Origin: Sphingomonas paucimobilis NBRC 13935
GTDB taxonomy: Bacteria > Pseudomonadota > Alphaproteobacteria > Sphingomonadales > Sphingomonadaceae
Length of the DNA stretch: 64,000 nt
Reading direction: 5' to 3'
NCBI RefSeq assembly: GCF_000739895.2
Contig: NZ_BBJS01000043.1
Span: forward strand, 208,146 to 272,145
Positions within the stretch are counted from its first letter, which is position 1. Each line of letters starts with the position of its first letter. Under the pieces are notes generated by a model. That model was not told the DNA's origin. It ran no database searches and saw nothing but the letters and a program-made list of their open reading frames with translations. The position numbers and the translations under genes are program-made. Shown in pieces: positions 52,157-60,471 of this stretch.

Positions 52157-52906
52157 ATGATCTTTCGTCAGTTGTTCGAGCCGGAGTCCTCGACCTACAC
52201 CTACCTCCTCGGTTGCCCGGAGACGCGCAAAGCCGTCCTGATCGATCCTGTCCTCGAAACGATCGAACGCGACCTTGCCGCGCTTCAGGAACTGGATCTC
52301 GAACTGGCTTATACGTTGGAGACGCATGTGCATGCGGACCACGTCACATCGGCCTGCTATCTGCGCAGCCTTACCGGCTCCAAGATCGCGTACCCCGCCA
52401 TGGACGGCCTTCCCTGTGCTGACGTGGGGGTCGCCGAGGACCAGCCTTTGACTGTCGGCGCGCTCAAGCTTCAGCCGCTGTTTACGCCGGGGCACACCGA
52501 CGCCCACCATACCTACCTGGTTGAGCAGCCCGATGGTCTTCGCGCCTTCACCGGCGACGCCCTGCTAATCGACGGCTGTGGCCGCACCGACTTCCAAAAC
52601 GGTGACGCCGCCACCCTTTATCACTCCGTCACGCAGAAGATTTTCACGCTGCCGGGCGATGGTCTGATCTACCCGGCTCACGACTACAATCATCGCCACA
52701 TCACGACAGTGGCGCAGGAGCGTGAACGGAACCCGCGCCTTGCGGGCAAGACCGTTCAGGAATTCGTCGCGATCATGGCCGCTCTCGATCTTCCCTACCC
52801 AAAGAAGATCGACGTTGCCGTTCCGGCAAACAAGCTTTGCGGTGATTGCCCGACAGATTTGCCGGAAATGCTGCGCCAGATAGGCGGCAAGTCCGAGCAG
52901 GGCTGA
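52157..52906 (+). CDS. Persulfide dioxygenase (ETHE1-like, Blh)
   Basis: A 249-residue MBL-fold protein with iron-binding motif HVHADH at residues 57-62 and the ETHE1 blocks [34 protein letters not shown] and [13 protein letters not shown]. It oxidises glutathione persulfide to sulfite. With BigR, the YeeE pair, TauE and rhodanese it makes a standard sulfide-detoxification operon. Confidence 0.9.
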   Translation: MIFRQLFEPESSTYTYLLGCPETRKAVLIDPVLETIERDLAALQELDLELAYTLETHVHADHVTSACYLRSLTGSKIAYPAMDGLPCADVGVAEDQPLTVGALKLQPLFTPGHTDAHHTYLVEQPDGLRAFTGDALLIDGCGRTDFQNGDAATLYHSVTQKIFTLPGDGLIYPAHDYNHRHITTVAQERERNPRLAGKTVQEFVAIMAALDLPYPKKIDVAVPANKLCGDCPTDLPEMLRQIGGKSEQG

Positions 52907-52942
52907 GCCATCCGATACAGGTTCATTTACAGGAGAAAGTCG

Positions 52943-53329
52943 ATGCCAACACGCACCTCGAAACAACTGGTTTCCGAAGCGAATGCGATTGTCGAAACTA
53001 TCGCGCCTGACGATGCAGCCAAACTTGTCGGCAATCCCAAGGTCCAGTTCGTTGACATCCGCGAGCCAGGGGAAGTCGCAAAATCGGGGCTGGTGGCTGG
53101 TGCGGTGCATGTCCCGCGTGGCCTTCTGGAATTCCAGGTCGATCCTGAAAGCCCCACCCACAATGCCAAACTCGCCAGTGGATCGCGGTTGGTGCTCTAT
53201 TGTGGGTCCGGCGCCCGCTCGGCGCTGGCCGCAAAATCACTCAAGGAGATGGGCGTGGAGAATGTCGCCCACGTCCCCGGCGGGTTTGCGGCGCTCAAGG
53301 ATGCCGGCGCTTCAATCGCACCGGAATAA
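52943..53329 (+). CDS. Rhodanese-like sulfurtransferase
   Basis: A 128-residue single rhodanese domain with catalytic Cys87 in [13 protein letters not shown]. Transfers sulfur between persulfide and acceptors. ATG 52943 with AGGAGA upstream. It follows the persulfide dioxygenase by 36 bp. Confidence 0.9.
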   Translation: MPTRTSKQLVSEANAIVETIAPDDAAKLVGNPKVQFVDIREPGEVAKSGLVAGAVHVPRGLLEFQVDPESPTHNAKLASGSRLVLYCGSGARSALAAKSLKEMGVENVAHVPGGFAALKDAGASIAPE

Positions 53330-53375
53330 CCCATGGCGCGCTCGAGCGCCGCTTCTCGCAGGCAGGATACAATCC

Positions 53376-54251
53376 TTGGATAGCCATATCGCATTCGCCA
53401 GCCTCGGATTGAGCCCGATAGCCATCTCCATAGGCCCGCTCGACATCCGCTGGTACTCGCTGGCCTATATCGCCGGCATCATTGCCGGGTGGTGGTATCT
53501 GCTGCGGCTGCTGGCCCAACCAGCGGCCCCGATGAACCGCGCACAAGCCGACGATCTCGTGTTCTACGCGACGTTGGGCGTTATCCTCGGTGGCCGTCTC
53601 GGCTATGTGATCTTTTACGGTCCTGAGATGATCTTCGACCCCCTGCAAATCCTCAAGCTGTGGGACGGCGGCATGTCGTTCCACGGGGGTGCAGCTGGCG
53701 TCTCGCTCGCGCTGATCCTGTTCGCGCGACGACACGGCCTCGAATGGCTGCGGGTCCATGATTATGTCGCCTGCACCGTGCCGATCGGCCTGTTCTTCGG
53801 CCGCCTCGCTAATTTCGTGAATGGTGAGCTTTGGGGAAAGCCCACCGATGTGCCTTGGGCGATTGTGTTCCCCGGAAGTCGCGATGGCCTCGCGCGTCAC
53901 CCGAGCCAGCTCTACGAAGCCGGGCTGGAAGGACTGGTCTTGTTTGCCGTGCTCGCGTGCCTTTTCTGGTTTACCAACGCCCGACGTCGCCCTGGCATGC
54001 TCGTCGGCGTGTTCCTTCTTGGCTATGGGCTCGCTCGCTTCATTGTCGAATTCTTCCGGGAGCCGGATGCCCAGCTTGTCGGCTTCACAGCCAGAACAGG
54101 GCTTCATATGGGTCAGTGGCTCACCGTGCCGATGATTGCCGCAGGTATCTATTTGATAGTCGCAGCTTGGCGCGCCGGCTCGCGCAACCAGCAGGGCAAA
54201 TCAGTAAAAAGTGAGCCAGCAATCATGCCAAAATCGAGTTGCAGTGAATAG
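53376..54251 (+). CDS. lgt: Prolipoprotein diacylglyceryl transferase, accessory copy
   Basis: A 291-residue membrane enzyme that attaches diacylglycerol to the lipobox Cys. Lgt blocks seen: [61 protein letters not shown] and [16 protein letters not shown] 53376 is chosen for its AGGCAGGA and the family length. It is the last gene of the bigR unit, 46 bp after rhodanese; an extra lgt in a sulfur operon is not explained by known pathways. Confidence 0.88.
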   Translation: MDSHIAFASLGLSPIAISIGPLDIRWYSLAYIAGIIAGWWYLLRLLAQPAAPMNRAQADDLVFYATLGVILGGRLGYVIFYGPEMIFDPLQILKLWDGGMSFHGGAAGVSLALILFARRHGLEWLRVHDYVACTVPIGLFFGRLANFVNGELWGKPTDVPWAIVFPGSRDGLARHPSQLYEAGLEGLVLFAVLACLFWFTNARRRPGMLVGVFLLGYGLARFIVEFFREPDAQLVGFTARTGLHMGQWLTVPMIAAGIYLIVAAWRAGSRNQQGKSVKSEPAIMPKSSCSE

Positions 54252-54254
54252 GAA

Positions 54255-54821
54255 CTAGCGGTCGCTATCCTGCTGCTCCTCAAGGCTAGCACCAACTTTG
54301 ATTGTGCATCGCACCGTCTCGCGCGTTCGGGCTGCGGCCTTGCTGCACCCTTCGATCGTTTCGCGATTGGCCAACACCATCCTGTCGGCCGCTATGATCG
54401 CGCGGAACGCGGTGGGCGAGGCGGCCTGCATCATCCGCTGCCCGCCTTCCCACATTGACAGGTCGAGCGCTCGCGCCGCCATCTTTTCCGGCCATTGCCA
54501 GCTCGCCGGCACGGCACGCGCGACGACGCCGGCGAACGCCGCCCAAAGCACCATGCCGAGCACCACTCCGCCGATCGCCGTCCACATCAACCAGCGGTTC
54601 TGCTCGTAGCCCCGCCGCGCCGATGCGGTGACGCCCTGAAGCGCCCGAGTTGCATCCTTCAGCTCTGCGGCTGCGGTCGCGATCGTCCGCCGGTCCTCGG
54701 CGCGGGCGTCACCGCCTGCCGCTACGATCCGGTCAACAACGTGACGCGGCGTTGCTCCGTCCCTGGCTGCCGTCACCAGCGCGTCGGCGCGCTGCAAGGT
54801 GGCGTCGATCTTCTGCACCAT
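54255..54821 (-). CDS. DUF6118-like membrane protein
   Basis: A 188-residue protein with a helical N-terminal region (MVQKIDATLQRADALVTAARDGATPRHVVDRIVAAGG), a single membrane span (LMWTAIGGVVLGMVLWAAFAGVV) and a helical C-terminus with three cysteines. Proteins of this layout are plasmid-borne in sphingomonads and named DUF6118 as far as I recall; function unknown. It ends only 3 bp from the lgt end on the opposite strand. Confidence 0.6.
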   Translation of the reverse strand: MVQKIDATLQRADALVTAARDGATPRHVVDRIVAAGGDARAEDRRTIATAAAELKDATRALQGVTASARRGYEQNRWLMWTAIGGVVLGMVLWAAFAGVVARAVPASWQWPEKMAARALDLSMWEGGQRMMQAASPTAFRAIIAADRMVLANRETIEGCSKAAARTRETVRCTIKVGASLEEQQDSDR

Positions 54822-54847
54822 GCCCGCCAGCGTCTCGCTGATAGTGC

Positions 54848-55041
54848 GGTGGGTGATCCCCCGAAGCGATGGTGGGTGATCCCCCGAGTCCGCCGATCCT
54901 GAAAAGCGGCTTTCCGGGCCGGTTATCCACAAGCTGGCGGGCGGTTCGGCCCCGATCGCGTCGCGCCGCGGCCGGTCGGTCGACTCGGGCCGGTGGGTGA
55001 AACCCCGATAGGGAGGGCTGCGGTGGGTGAAACCCCGATAG
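54848..55041. repeat. Iterons of plasmid origin
   Basis: Four direct repeats GGTGGGTGAWMCCCCGA start at 54848, 54871 (17 bases, ATCCCCCGA end) and at 54992, 55022 (20 bases, AAACCCCGATAG end). Spacing is 23 and 30 bases. They sit right beyond repA, with a perfect DnaA box in between (54923), the set-up of an iteron-controlled origin. Confidence 0.8.
54923..54931 (+). promoter_or_regulatory. DnaA box TTATCCACA
   Basis: An exact match to the consensus DnaA box lies between the two iteron pairs, supporting an oriV at 54848-55041. Confidence 0.7.
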
Positions 55042-55995
55042 TCAGCGCCGCCCGGCAAGCCGATCCATGCGGGCGTCCACCTCCTCGGTGCGCCGGCGAT
55101 CGGCGTCGAAGCGGGCGCGCCGCTCCTCCTCGGCCCGCATCCGCTCGGCAAGCGCCAGCGCCTCGGCCTCGCCGCGCCGTCTGAACAAGACGGCCGCGCT
55201 TTTGTCGGCCGTCTCGGTCGTCTCCATCGTATAGTCGGGGAGCTGGTCGGCCTCGATCACCCGCCGGAGCATCCGATTGAACTCCTTGGGCTGGGCGTCG
55301 CTGCCGGTCTTGTCGCGTAGCAGCTCCACCCGGCACACCCACCCACCCTGCTGCGAGCCGACATGCTTGCGCGCGATGCGATACAGCGCCCGCTCTAACC
55401 CCCCGGACAGCAGGAAGTAATCGGGGTGCATGGTGAGCAACGACTTCTCGTTGACGATCCCCTCGTAAACCCAATCCGAGAGGGTCAGCGTCATGCCGCG
55501 CGGCTGTTCGGTCTCGGCGTCGGTGTCGAAGGTCCAGCTATCGAGCCAGTTGAACCCGGCCTTCTGCCGGCGCGCCGATGCGCGGATCGAGGTCGTGATG
55601 GAAGTCGTCTGGAGCCGGAGCAATGCCGCCTGCAGCTCCTGATAGTCCCTGCCCCCGGTGCTGCGCTTGATCGCCCGCAACAGGTCGTAGGGCGTCGTGG
55701 TCAGCGTGCGCGGCAGGTCGTTCAAGCCCTGCTGCTTCATGCGGTTGAGGGTGGACGCCGCCCATATCAGGATATCGGCGTCCCATATTGTCGCCATGCC
55801 GTAGTCGGGGATGGCCTGCACCCGCACCCATGCCTCGCCGTCCGGGCTGCGATACTCGATCGGCTTCAACCGCTTGCGCTTCTGGAGCGAGAAGAACGGC
55901 CGCTCCATGACCTCGCGCTGGTCGCGGAGCGGAAGGTCGCCCAGCGCCGGAATGAACAGGTCGAACTCGGGGTTGGGATCGCGCCGCTTGCTCAC
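55042..55995 (-). CDS. repA: RepA-type plasmid replication initiator
   Basis: A 317-residue initiator of the RepA (pfam RPA) family: RDQREVMERPFFSLQKRKRLKPIEYRSPDGEAWV, then MATIWDADILIWAASTLNRM, LTLSDWVYEGIVNEKSLLTMHPDYFLLSGGLERALYRIARKHVG, typical of winged-helix initiators that bind iterons. It ends right at the iteron cluster. Its start overlaps the stop of the RHH gene (ATGA), giving a parA-rhh-repA unit. Confidence 0.88.
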   Translation of the reverse strand: MSKRRDPNPEFDLFIPALGDLPLRDQREVMERPFFSLQKRKRLKPIEYRSPDGEAWVRVQAIPDYGMATIWDADILIWAASTLNRMKQQGLNDLPRTLTTTPYDLLRAIKRSTGGRDYQELQAALLRLQTTSITTSIRASARRQKAGFNWLDSWTFDTDAETEQPRGMTLTLSDWVYEGIVNEKSLLTMHPDYFLLSGGLERALYRIARKHVGSQQGGWVCRVELLRDKTGSDAQPKEFNRMLRRVIEADQLPDYTMETTETADKSAAVLFRRRGEAEALALAERMRAEEERRARFDADRRRTEEVDARMDRLAGRR

Positions 55996-56324
55996 GGCGC
56001 GAACTTGGTGTGGCCCCGCTTGACCAGATACTGGCGGAGCAGGCGTTCAGTGATGACGGTAAGCGGCTCCCCGCCCTCCTCGACGCTAAGCTGGCGAAGC
56101 GCACGGTGCATGTCTTCAGGGATATGGATCAGCACCGGCTTCTTGCCCGGATGGCTGCTGCGCCGCGCCGGTGTCGCCGGAGCGGGCGTGTCGGCCGATC
56201 GCCGCGATCGGCGCGGCGCTGCCGCCCGCTGCGGCTCGGGGGCCGCGTCGGAAGCGGAAGCCGGTACCATCTCCTCGGGTTCGTCGTCGAAGATGCCGGC
56301 GAGCGCGGAAGGCTTCTTCGCCAT
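55992..56324 (-). CDS. Ribbon-helix-helix partition/regulatory protein
   Basis: A 110-residue protein with a disordered, Ala/Pro/Arg-rich N-terminus and a C-terminal RHH domain (KKPVLIHIPEDMHRALRQLSVEEGGEPLTVITERLLRQYL). Its position after a ParA ATPase and the 8-bp repeat arrays nearby fit a ParG/omega-like centromere-binding protein. It overlaps parA by one base and repA by four. Confidence 0.75.
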   Translation of the reverse strand: MAKKPSALAGIFDDEPEEMVPASASDAAPEPQRAAAPRRSRRSADTPAPATPARRSSHPGKKPVLIHIPEDMHRALRQLSVEEGGEPLTVITERLLRQYLVKRGHTKFAP

Positions 56325-56977
56325 TATGCAGCCTCGCTTACTGGCTTAGTCGTAAAGCCGCTTAGTCGCTTAGCCTCGGCATAAGCGGCGCGCAGCTCGG
56401 CGGCGGCCTTGCTGTCCGGCTCGGTCTCGGCCGCGGTGCGCCCGAGCGGGGTGGCCTTGTAGAAGTCCTTGCGGAAGTGAAGGCGGCTGTCGAACATCGT
56501 CACGCCCTTGGCCGCGAACCCGGCATGGGCCTCTTGCCCCTCCCCGCCCTGGTGCGGAACCTGGGTCAGAATGACGGCGAAGGGGGTGCCGGCCTGCTGC
56601 ACCTGCTTGACGGTCTGCAACACCGAATGAACGTCCAGCCCGCGGGGTGCCACGGGGATGATGACGAAATCCGCCTGCTCGGCCGCGAGCATGGCGATAT
56701 CCTTGGAGTTCGCTGGCGTGTCGATGATGATGAGGTCGATCTTGCCGCTGCCGCGCCCGCGCGAGACGTGAAGCGGCAGGCCGGCGACGCTGCTGTCCTT
56801 CACCGTCACGTCGTCATCGTCGCGGCGTTCCGACCAATAGAGCGCCGAACCTTGCCGATCGTCGGCGTCGAGGATCACGACGGATGCCCCTTCCCGCGCC
56901 GCCTCGACGGCGAACCCGGTCGAAAGGGTGGTTTTGGATTGCCCACCCTTCTGCGCGATCACGGCCCATACCTGCAT
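56324..56977 (-). CDS. parA: ParA-type partition ATPase
   Basis: A 217-residue ParA/MinD ATPase with deviant Walker A KGGQSKTT (residues 10-17; Ser14 where the canonical deviant box has Gly), Walker A' DADDRQGSALYW and IIDTPANS for Walker B. ATP hydrolysis moves plasmid copies. The C-terminus (KRLSGFTTKPVSEAA) is encoded by an 8-bp repeat array. A larger array lies upstream at 56991-57054. Confidence 0.88.
   Translation of the reverse strand: MQVWAVIAQKGGQSKTTLSTGFAVEAAREGASVVILDADDRQGSALYWSERRDDDDVTVKDSSVAGLPLHVSRGRGSGKIDLIIIDTPANSKDIAMLAAEQADFVIIPVAPRGLDVHSVLQTVKQVQQAGTPFAVILTQVPHQGGEGQEAHAGFAAKGVTMFDSRLHFRKDFYKATPLGRTAAETEPDSKAAAELRAAYAEAKRLSGFTTKPVSEAA
56335..56374. repeat. 8-bp repeat array 1, inside parA 3' end
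   Basis: Five octamers read in the plus direction as CGCTTACT, GGCTTAGT, CGTAAAGC, CGCTTAGT, CGCTTAGC. The array encodes the end of ParA and matches the array at 57014-57053 in order. A plausible binding site for the RHH protein. Confidence 0.65.
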
Positions 56978-56990
56978 CGCTGTTCTCCCA

Positions 56991-57054
56991 CTAAGCGGCT
57001 AAGCGACTTATGCCGCTTAACCGCTTAGTCGTAAAGGGTCTTAGTCGCTTAGCT
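56991..57054. repeat. 8-bp repeat array 2 (centromere/operator of parA)
   Basis: Read on the minus strand, eight adjoining octamers are CTAAGCGA, CTAAGACC, CTTTACGA, CTAAGCGG, TTAAGCGG, CATAAGTC, GCTTAGCC, GCTTAGTG: six in one orientation and two inverted. They fill the gap before parA and reach into the SprT-like stop. RHH partition proteins of the ParG/omega type bind such short tandem repeats. Confidence 0.75.
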
Positions 57055-57681
57055 GTCATCCGTTTCTTCGTCGGGGTCGATCGGATCGTGCTGCATCGGT
57101 CCATGTCCAGCGATCGGGCATAAGGGCGCGCCCGCCGTCTCCAGCCATTTGCGCGCGGTCCTGACCGTATAGCCGCACGCCGCGCACTCGCATTTGAGCA
57201 TCCGCGTCGCCTGCTTCTTGGGTGCCGTCGTCTCGCCGCCGGTGTCGAGCCGGGCATGGGGGAGGGGGCCTGCGGCGGCAAGGATCGGCGTGATGGTGGC
57301 AAGGAAGGCGTCGCCCGGCGTGGTGGCGCGCATCGGCGGGACCAAGCCAAGCCCGACCGCGACCCGTTTAAACGCCTTCCCATGTCCGGCCGCGATCCCG
57401 ACCGCCGCGTGGACCAGCTCGTGCGCGAGGACCGCGGCAATCTGCGCCGGCATCGCGTCGGGGGCGTGCGCCAGGTCAGGCCGGATGAATATCTCGAAAT
57501 GCCCATCGCCGCTGCGCCGGTTATCCCAGCACTCGCCGATCGCGCGGCCTTTCGCACCCCGGCTGGTGAAGCCGATCGCGACGCGCACGCGGGAGGGCAG
57601 GGGGGTGTCCAGCGCGGCGAATAGCGGGGCCATGCCGATCGCCACCCGGTTCAACCAGCTCTCGCGATTGTCCTGCTCCAT
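57049..57681 (-). CDS. SprT-like zinc metalloprotease
   Basis: A 210-residue protein with HELVH at residues 87-91 plus His100 (AGHGKAF), the zinc site of SprT-like (Spartan family) domains, and a C-terminal zinc-ribbon-like region (CECAACGY, then CPIAGHG). SprT-like plasmid proteins may repair DNA-protein crosslinks; here this is inference. It precedes parA, separated by repeat array 2. Confidence 0.78.
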   Translation of the reverse strand: MEQDNRESWLNRVAIGMAPLFAALDTPLPSRVRVAIGFTSRGAKGRAIGECWDNRRSGDGHFEIFIRPDLAHAPDAMPAQIAAVLAHELVHAAVGIAAGHGKAFKRVAVGLGLVPPMRATTPGDAFLATITPILAAAGPLPHARLDTGGETTAPKKQATRMLKCECAACGYTVRTARKWLETAGAPLCPIAGHGPMQHDPIDPDEETDDS

Positions 57682-58072
57682 AATCTTCTCCCTTCAAAAT
57701 CGCCCTCGGGGCGATGGCCTTCCGCCATCGGCCCTGCCTCGTGGCGAACAGCGGGGGGTGAGGGGCAGCGGGAATCTGCCGGGGTGGTGCGGGCGCAGTG
57801 AGCGAAGCGAGGGAGCCACGGCCCGGCTGATTGCCGTTGCTGGGAGAGGGGGGCAGCGCCCCACTTTCCCGCTCGATCGAACACACGTCGCCGGCGACGC
57901 CGGCGTCCCTCAAGCGGGCCTGCCCGCCCGCGCGAGCGATCGTCACCCGCATGGGGCGAGACGCTGACAAGCGGCTCGATCGGAGCGCGAGCGGAGATAG
58001 AGCGCGGTCCCGCACGGGACGCGCCCGCCACGCAACTATTCCCTACCGCTTGGGTTTATGCTACACCGGCCT
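57682..58072. other. Non-coding stretch with hairpins
   Basis: No convincing gene. It contains ATCGCCC/GGGCGAT around three bases (57699-57715), then GATGGC/GCCATC (57713-57729), and further GC hairpins. It carries the SprT-like promoter region and could hold a replication or transfer site, but nothing decisive is seen. Open frames here (e.g. 57651-58031) have the skewed composition of antisense shadows. Confidence 0.4.
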
Positions 58073-58321
58073 ATGCCCGTCGTGTTCCGTATTGGTGGCC
58101 TGCGGGTCGTGATCTGGCCCAACGATCACCGCCCGGCGCACGTTCATGTGAAGGGCGCGGACGGGGAAGCGGTGTTCAACCTGAACTGCCCCGCCGGACC
58201 GCCCGAGCTGCGCGATAGCTACGGTTTCAAGCTGTCGGACGTGAACCGGATCGAGGCGGCGCTGGCGGAGGTGGTGCCGATGCTGTGCGAGGAATGGAGG
58301 ACGATACATGGCGATTACTGA
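58073..58321 (+). CDS. DUF4160 protein
   Basis: An 82-residue protein (MPVVFRIGGLRVVIWPNDHRPAHVHVKG) of the DUF4160 family, with the PAHVHV block. ATG 58073 fits the family; ATG 58058 is in frame too. It overlaps the DUF2442 gene by 14 bp. The pair is common next to each other and is suspected to be a toxin-antitoxin module; not proven. Confidence 0.8.
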   Translation: MPVVFRIGGLRVVIWPNDHRPAHVHVKGADGEAVFNLNCPAGPPELRDSYGFKLSDVNRIEAALAEVVPMLCEEWRTIHGDY

Positions 58322-58721
58322 GCAGGAGCTGGCGCAAGCCGAAGCGCGCATGGCGGAAACCCGCGCCGCGGGCCATGCCGTGTCCGCCCGCTATGATCGC
58401 CGGCGTTCGCGCGTGGTGGTGGCGCTGAACACCGGGGTCGAGCTGACTTTCCCGACGCAGCTCGCCGAAGGTCTGGCCGATGCCTCGCCCGACAACCTCG
58501 CCGACATTGAAATCAGCCCGGCCGGGCTGGGGCTGCACTGGCCCAAGCTCGACGCGGACCTTTACGTTCCGGCGCTGCTCCAGGGCGTGTTCGGATCGAA
58601 GAAGTGGATGGTCCGCCAGCTCGGGGCGGAAGGTGGACGGGCGCGCACGGCCGTCAAGATCGCCGCCTCGCGCGCGAACGGCCGCAAGGGCGGTCGTCCC
58701 CGCAAGGTCGCACTGGCCTAA
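58308..58721 (+). CDS. DUF2442 protein
   Basis: A 137-residue protein; the middle (ARYDRRRSRVVVALNTGVELTFP... IEISPAGLGLHWPKLDADLYVPALLQGVFGS) is the DUF2442 domain, and the tail (RANGRKGGRPRKVALA) is basic and HTH/AT-hook-like. ATG 58308 follows GGAGG. Coupled to the DUF4160 gene. Confidence 0.8.
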   Translation: MAITEQELAQAEARMAETRAAGHAVSARYDRRRSRVVVALNTGVELTFPTQLAEGLADASPDNLADIEISPAGLGLHWPKLDADLYVPALLQGVFGSKKWMVRQLGAEGGRARTAVKIAASRANGRKGGRPRKVALA

Positions 58722-58730
58722 TCGAGCGGG

Positions 58731-59048
58731 TCAGGCGGACTCGAACAAAGGCAGCGGCTCGATCGCGCGCGCCGGCACGGGCTGATAGACGCCGATCGTC
58801 ACCCACTCCGGCCGCCAATCGACCGTCACCGTGTCGCCGGCGATGCGCGTGATCCCCGCGCCCTCGATTTCGACTTGGTAATGGAAGTGGTCGCCTTCGG
58901 GGTCGTATTCGCCGGCGATCAGCGTCCCGTCGCTGATCGCGAGATGAAAGCGGTCCTCGTCGCCGTCGAAGGGGACGCGCAATTCCATTTCGACGCCGCC
59001 GGTGATGCCCAGGCGCTCGGGGGAAAGCGGGGTGATGGTGATGCTCAT
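58731..59048 (-). CDS. Hypothetical protein, beta-rich
   Basis: A 105-residue acidic, beta-rich protein (MELRVPFDGDEDRFHLAISDGTLIAGEYDPEGDHFHYQVEIEG). No family recognised. ATG 59048 has GGAG six bases upstream. It faces the DUF2442 gene. Confidence 0.5.
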   Translation of the reverse strand: MSITITPLSPERLGITGGVEMELRVPFDGDEDRFHLAISDGTLIAGEYDPEGDHFHYQVEIEGAGITRIAGDTVTVDWRPEWVTIGVYQPVPARAIEPLPLFESA

Positions 59049-59127
59049 GCGATTCTCCGTCCTGCCTGATAGTAAGAACACAACGAGAACAGACATCAAG
59101 CTAAGCTGGCTTCATCGGCGGTAACTT

Positions 59128-59155
59128 ATTCGCATAGTCGCTTAATCGCTTAGTT
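59128..59155. repeat. 8-bp repeat array 3
   Basis: CGCATAGT, CGCTTAAT and CGCTTAGT lie in tandem just before the HNH gene, the same octamer type as in arrays 1 and 2; the RHH protein may also act here. Confidence 0.6.
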
Positions 59156-59224
59156 ATGATGATATTGCTGAATCGGAGGCGTTTTCCGCTTTCGTTCCTA
59201 CCAATCCTGACTCATAGAATCGTC

Positions 59225-59677
59225 ATGCCGATCGCGCGCGAACATCGCTGGCTCTACCCGATCGACTGGTGCGAGCTGTCCGCCTTCATCCGCTTCGGCC
59301 GCGCCAAGGGGCGCTGCGAGCATTGCCGTCGCCCGCACGGTCGCGACGTGCTGCACCTCGGCGATGGGGTCTGGTGGGACGAGGACGCGGCCCGCTGGCG
59401 CGACGGGCGGGGCAGGGGGGTTCGCCACCTACCGACACCCGATGCCCTGGCACTCGTGCAACCGGGCCTCGCCGGCATCGCCCCGCCCGCCTCGATGAAG
59501 ATCACGCGCGTCGTCCTCGCCAGCGCGCACCTGAACCACGATCCCGGCGACAACCGGCCGCGCAACCTGGCGGCACTCTGCCAGCGGTGCCACATGCGGC
59601 ACGATGCCGACGAACATCGCCGGCGCCGCTGGCTCAATGCCTTTCGGGTGCGCGCGATCGGCGACCTGTTCGCCTGA
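59225..59677 (+). CDS. HNH-like nuclease domain protein
   Basis: A 150-residue protein: MPIAREHRWLYPIDWCELSAFIRFGRAKGRCEHCRRPHG, then an HNH motif HLNHDPGDNRPRNLAALCQRCHMRHD with CxxC zinc fingers. ATG 59225 is the family-typical start; ATG 59156 is in frame upstream. Plasmid-borne in related species; nuclease activity is inferred. Confidence 0.72.
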   Translation: MPIAREHRWLYPIDWCELSAFIRFGRAKGRCEHCRRPHGRDVLHLGDGVWWDEDAARWRDGRGRGVRHLPTPDALALVQPGLAGIAPPASMKITRVVLASAHLNHDPGDNRPRNLAALCQRCHMRHDADEHRRRRWLNAFRVRAIGDLFA

Positions 59678-59756
59678 TCGCCCGCCGAGCCGAAGGCCGG
59701 CCCGGGTTGGGTGGGTGGGACAAAGACGTGGCCGTCCCAATCGGGGCGGCCTCCTT

Positions 59757-60332
59757 CTAGGCCGGCTGACTCAACGAGCTGCGCCCGCCCGGTATGTGCC
59801 GATAGAGCGTCGAGGTGGTGGTGCCGAGCTGCTGCGCGACCTCATCCACCGTAATCATCGGGTCGGCGAGCATCGCCTTCGCGCGCCTCACCTGGGCCTC
59901 GCTCAACGCCTTCGGTCGGCCGCCACGGCGATTAGCGGCGCGCGCGCTCGCCAGCCCGGCATGGGTGCGCTCCAACATCAACTCGCGCTCGAACTCGGCA
60001 ACCGCTGCAAAGACGTGAAACACGAGCCTACCGCCCGGACTGGTGGTGTCGATCGCCTGGGTCAGCACCCTGAGGCCGATCTGGCTTTTCGCCAGATCTT
60101 CGGCCGTCTCCACGAGCTGCCGGACGGAACGTGCGAGGCGGTCGAGTTTCCAGACCACGAGCGTGTCGCCGTCGCGAAGATAATCGAGCGCGGCTTTCAG
60201 CTCGGGACGATCGCGCGCGGCCCCGGATGCTCTTTCGGTAAACACCCGCTCGCATCCGGCCGCATGGAGCGCGACGCTCTGCGCGGCGGGGTTCTGGTCG
60301 CGGGTCGATACCCGCGCATAGCCGACTAGCAT
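59757..60332 (-). CDS. Serine recombinase (resolvase family)
   Basis: A 191-residue resolvase with Ser in YARVSTRDQNP and the VVWKLDRLARS segment, ERELMLERTHAGLASARA helix, C-terminal HTH (ITVDEVAQQLGTTTSTLYRH). ATG 60332 has GGGAGG five bases upstream. It lies outside the transposon, whose left end is 93 bp upstream of its start, so the transposon inserted into its promoter side. Confidence 0.9.
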   Translation of the reverse strand: MLVGYARVSTRDQNPAAQSVALHAAGCERVFTERASGAARDRPELKAALDYLRDGDTLVVWKLDRLARSVRQLVETAEDLAKSQIGLRVLTQAIDTTSPGGRLVFHVFAAVAEFERELMLERTHAGLASARAANRRGGRPKALSEAQVRRAKAMLADPMITVDEVAQQLGTTTSTLYRHIPGGRSSLSQPA

Positions 60333-60418
60333 CATTCCTCCCAAAACTCGTCCGGCCTCGGCCAATATCGGGAAGTAATTACAAGACAGCGTTTTGGGAA
60401 GCGGAAGCCCGCGGGACA

Positions 60419-60424
60419 CCGTTC
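60419..60424. repeat. Target site duplication, left copy
   Basis: CCGTTC directly abuts the left inverted repeat; the same six bases abut the right end at 63498-63503. Confidence 0.7.
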
Positions 60425-60471
60425 TGTAAACGCTCGCGCTAAATGGCGGCGTTCTGATCGCGCTATTTGTC
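60425..60471. repeat. Left terminal inverted repeat
   Basis: Differs from the reverse complement of 63451-63497 at two of 47 positions. Confidence 0.9.

Noticed and set aside
57651..58031. 126-residue minus frame in the backbone gap
   Set aside because: Arg/Gly/Ala-rich, overlaps the SprT-like start and lacks a ribosome site.
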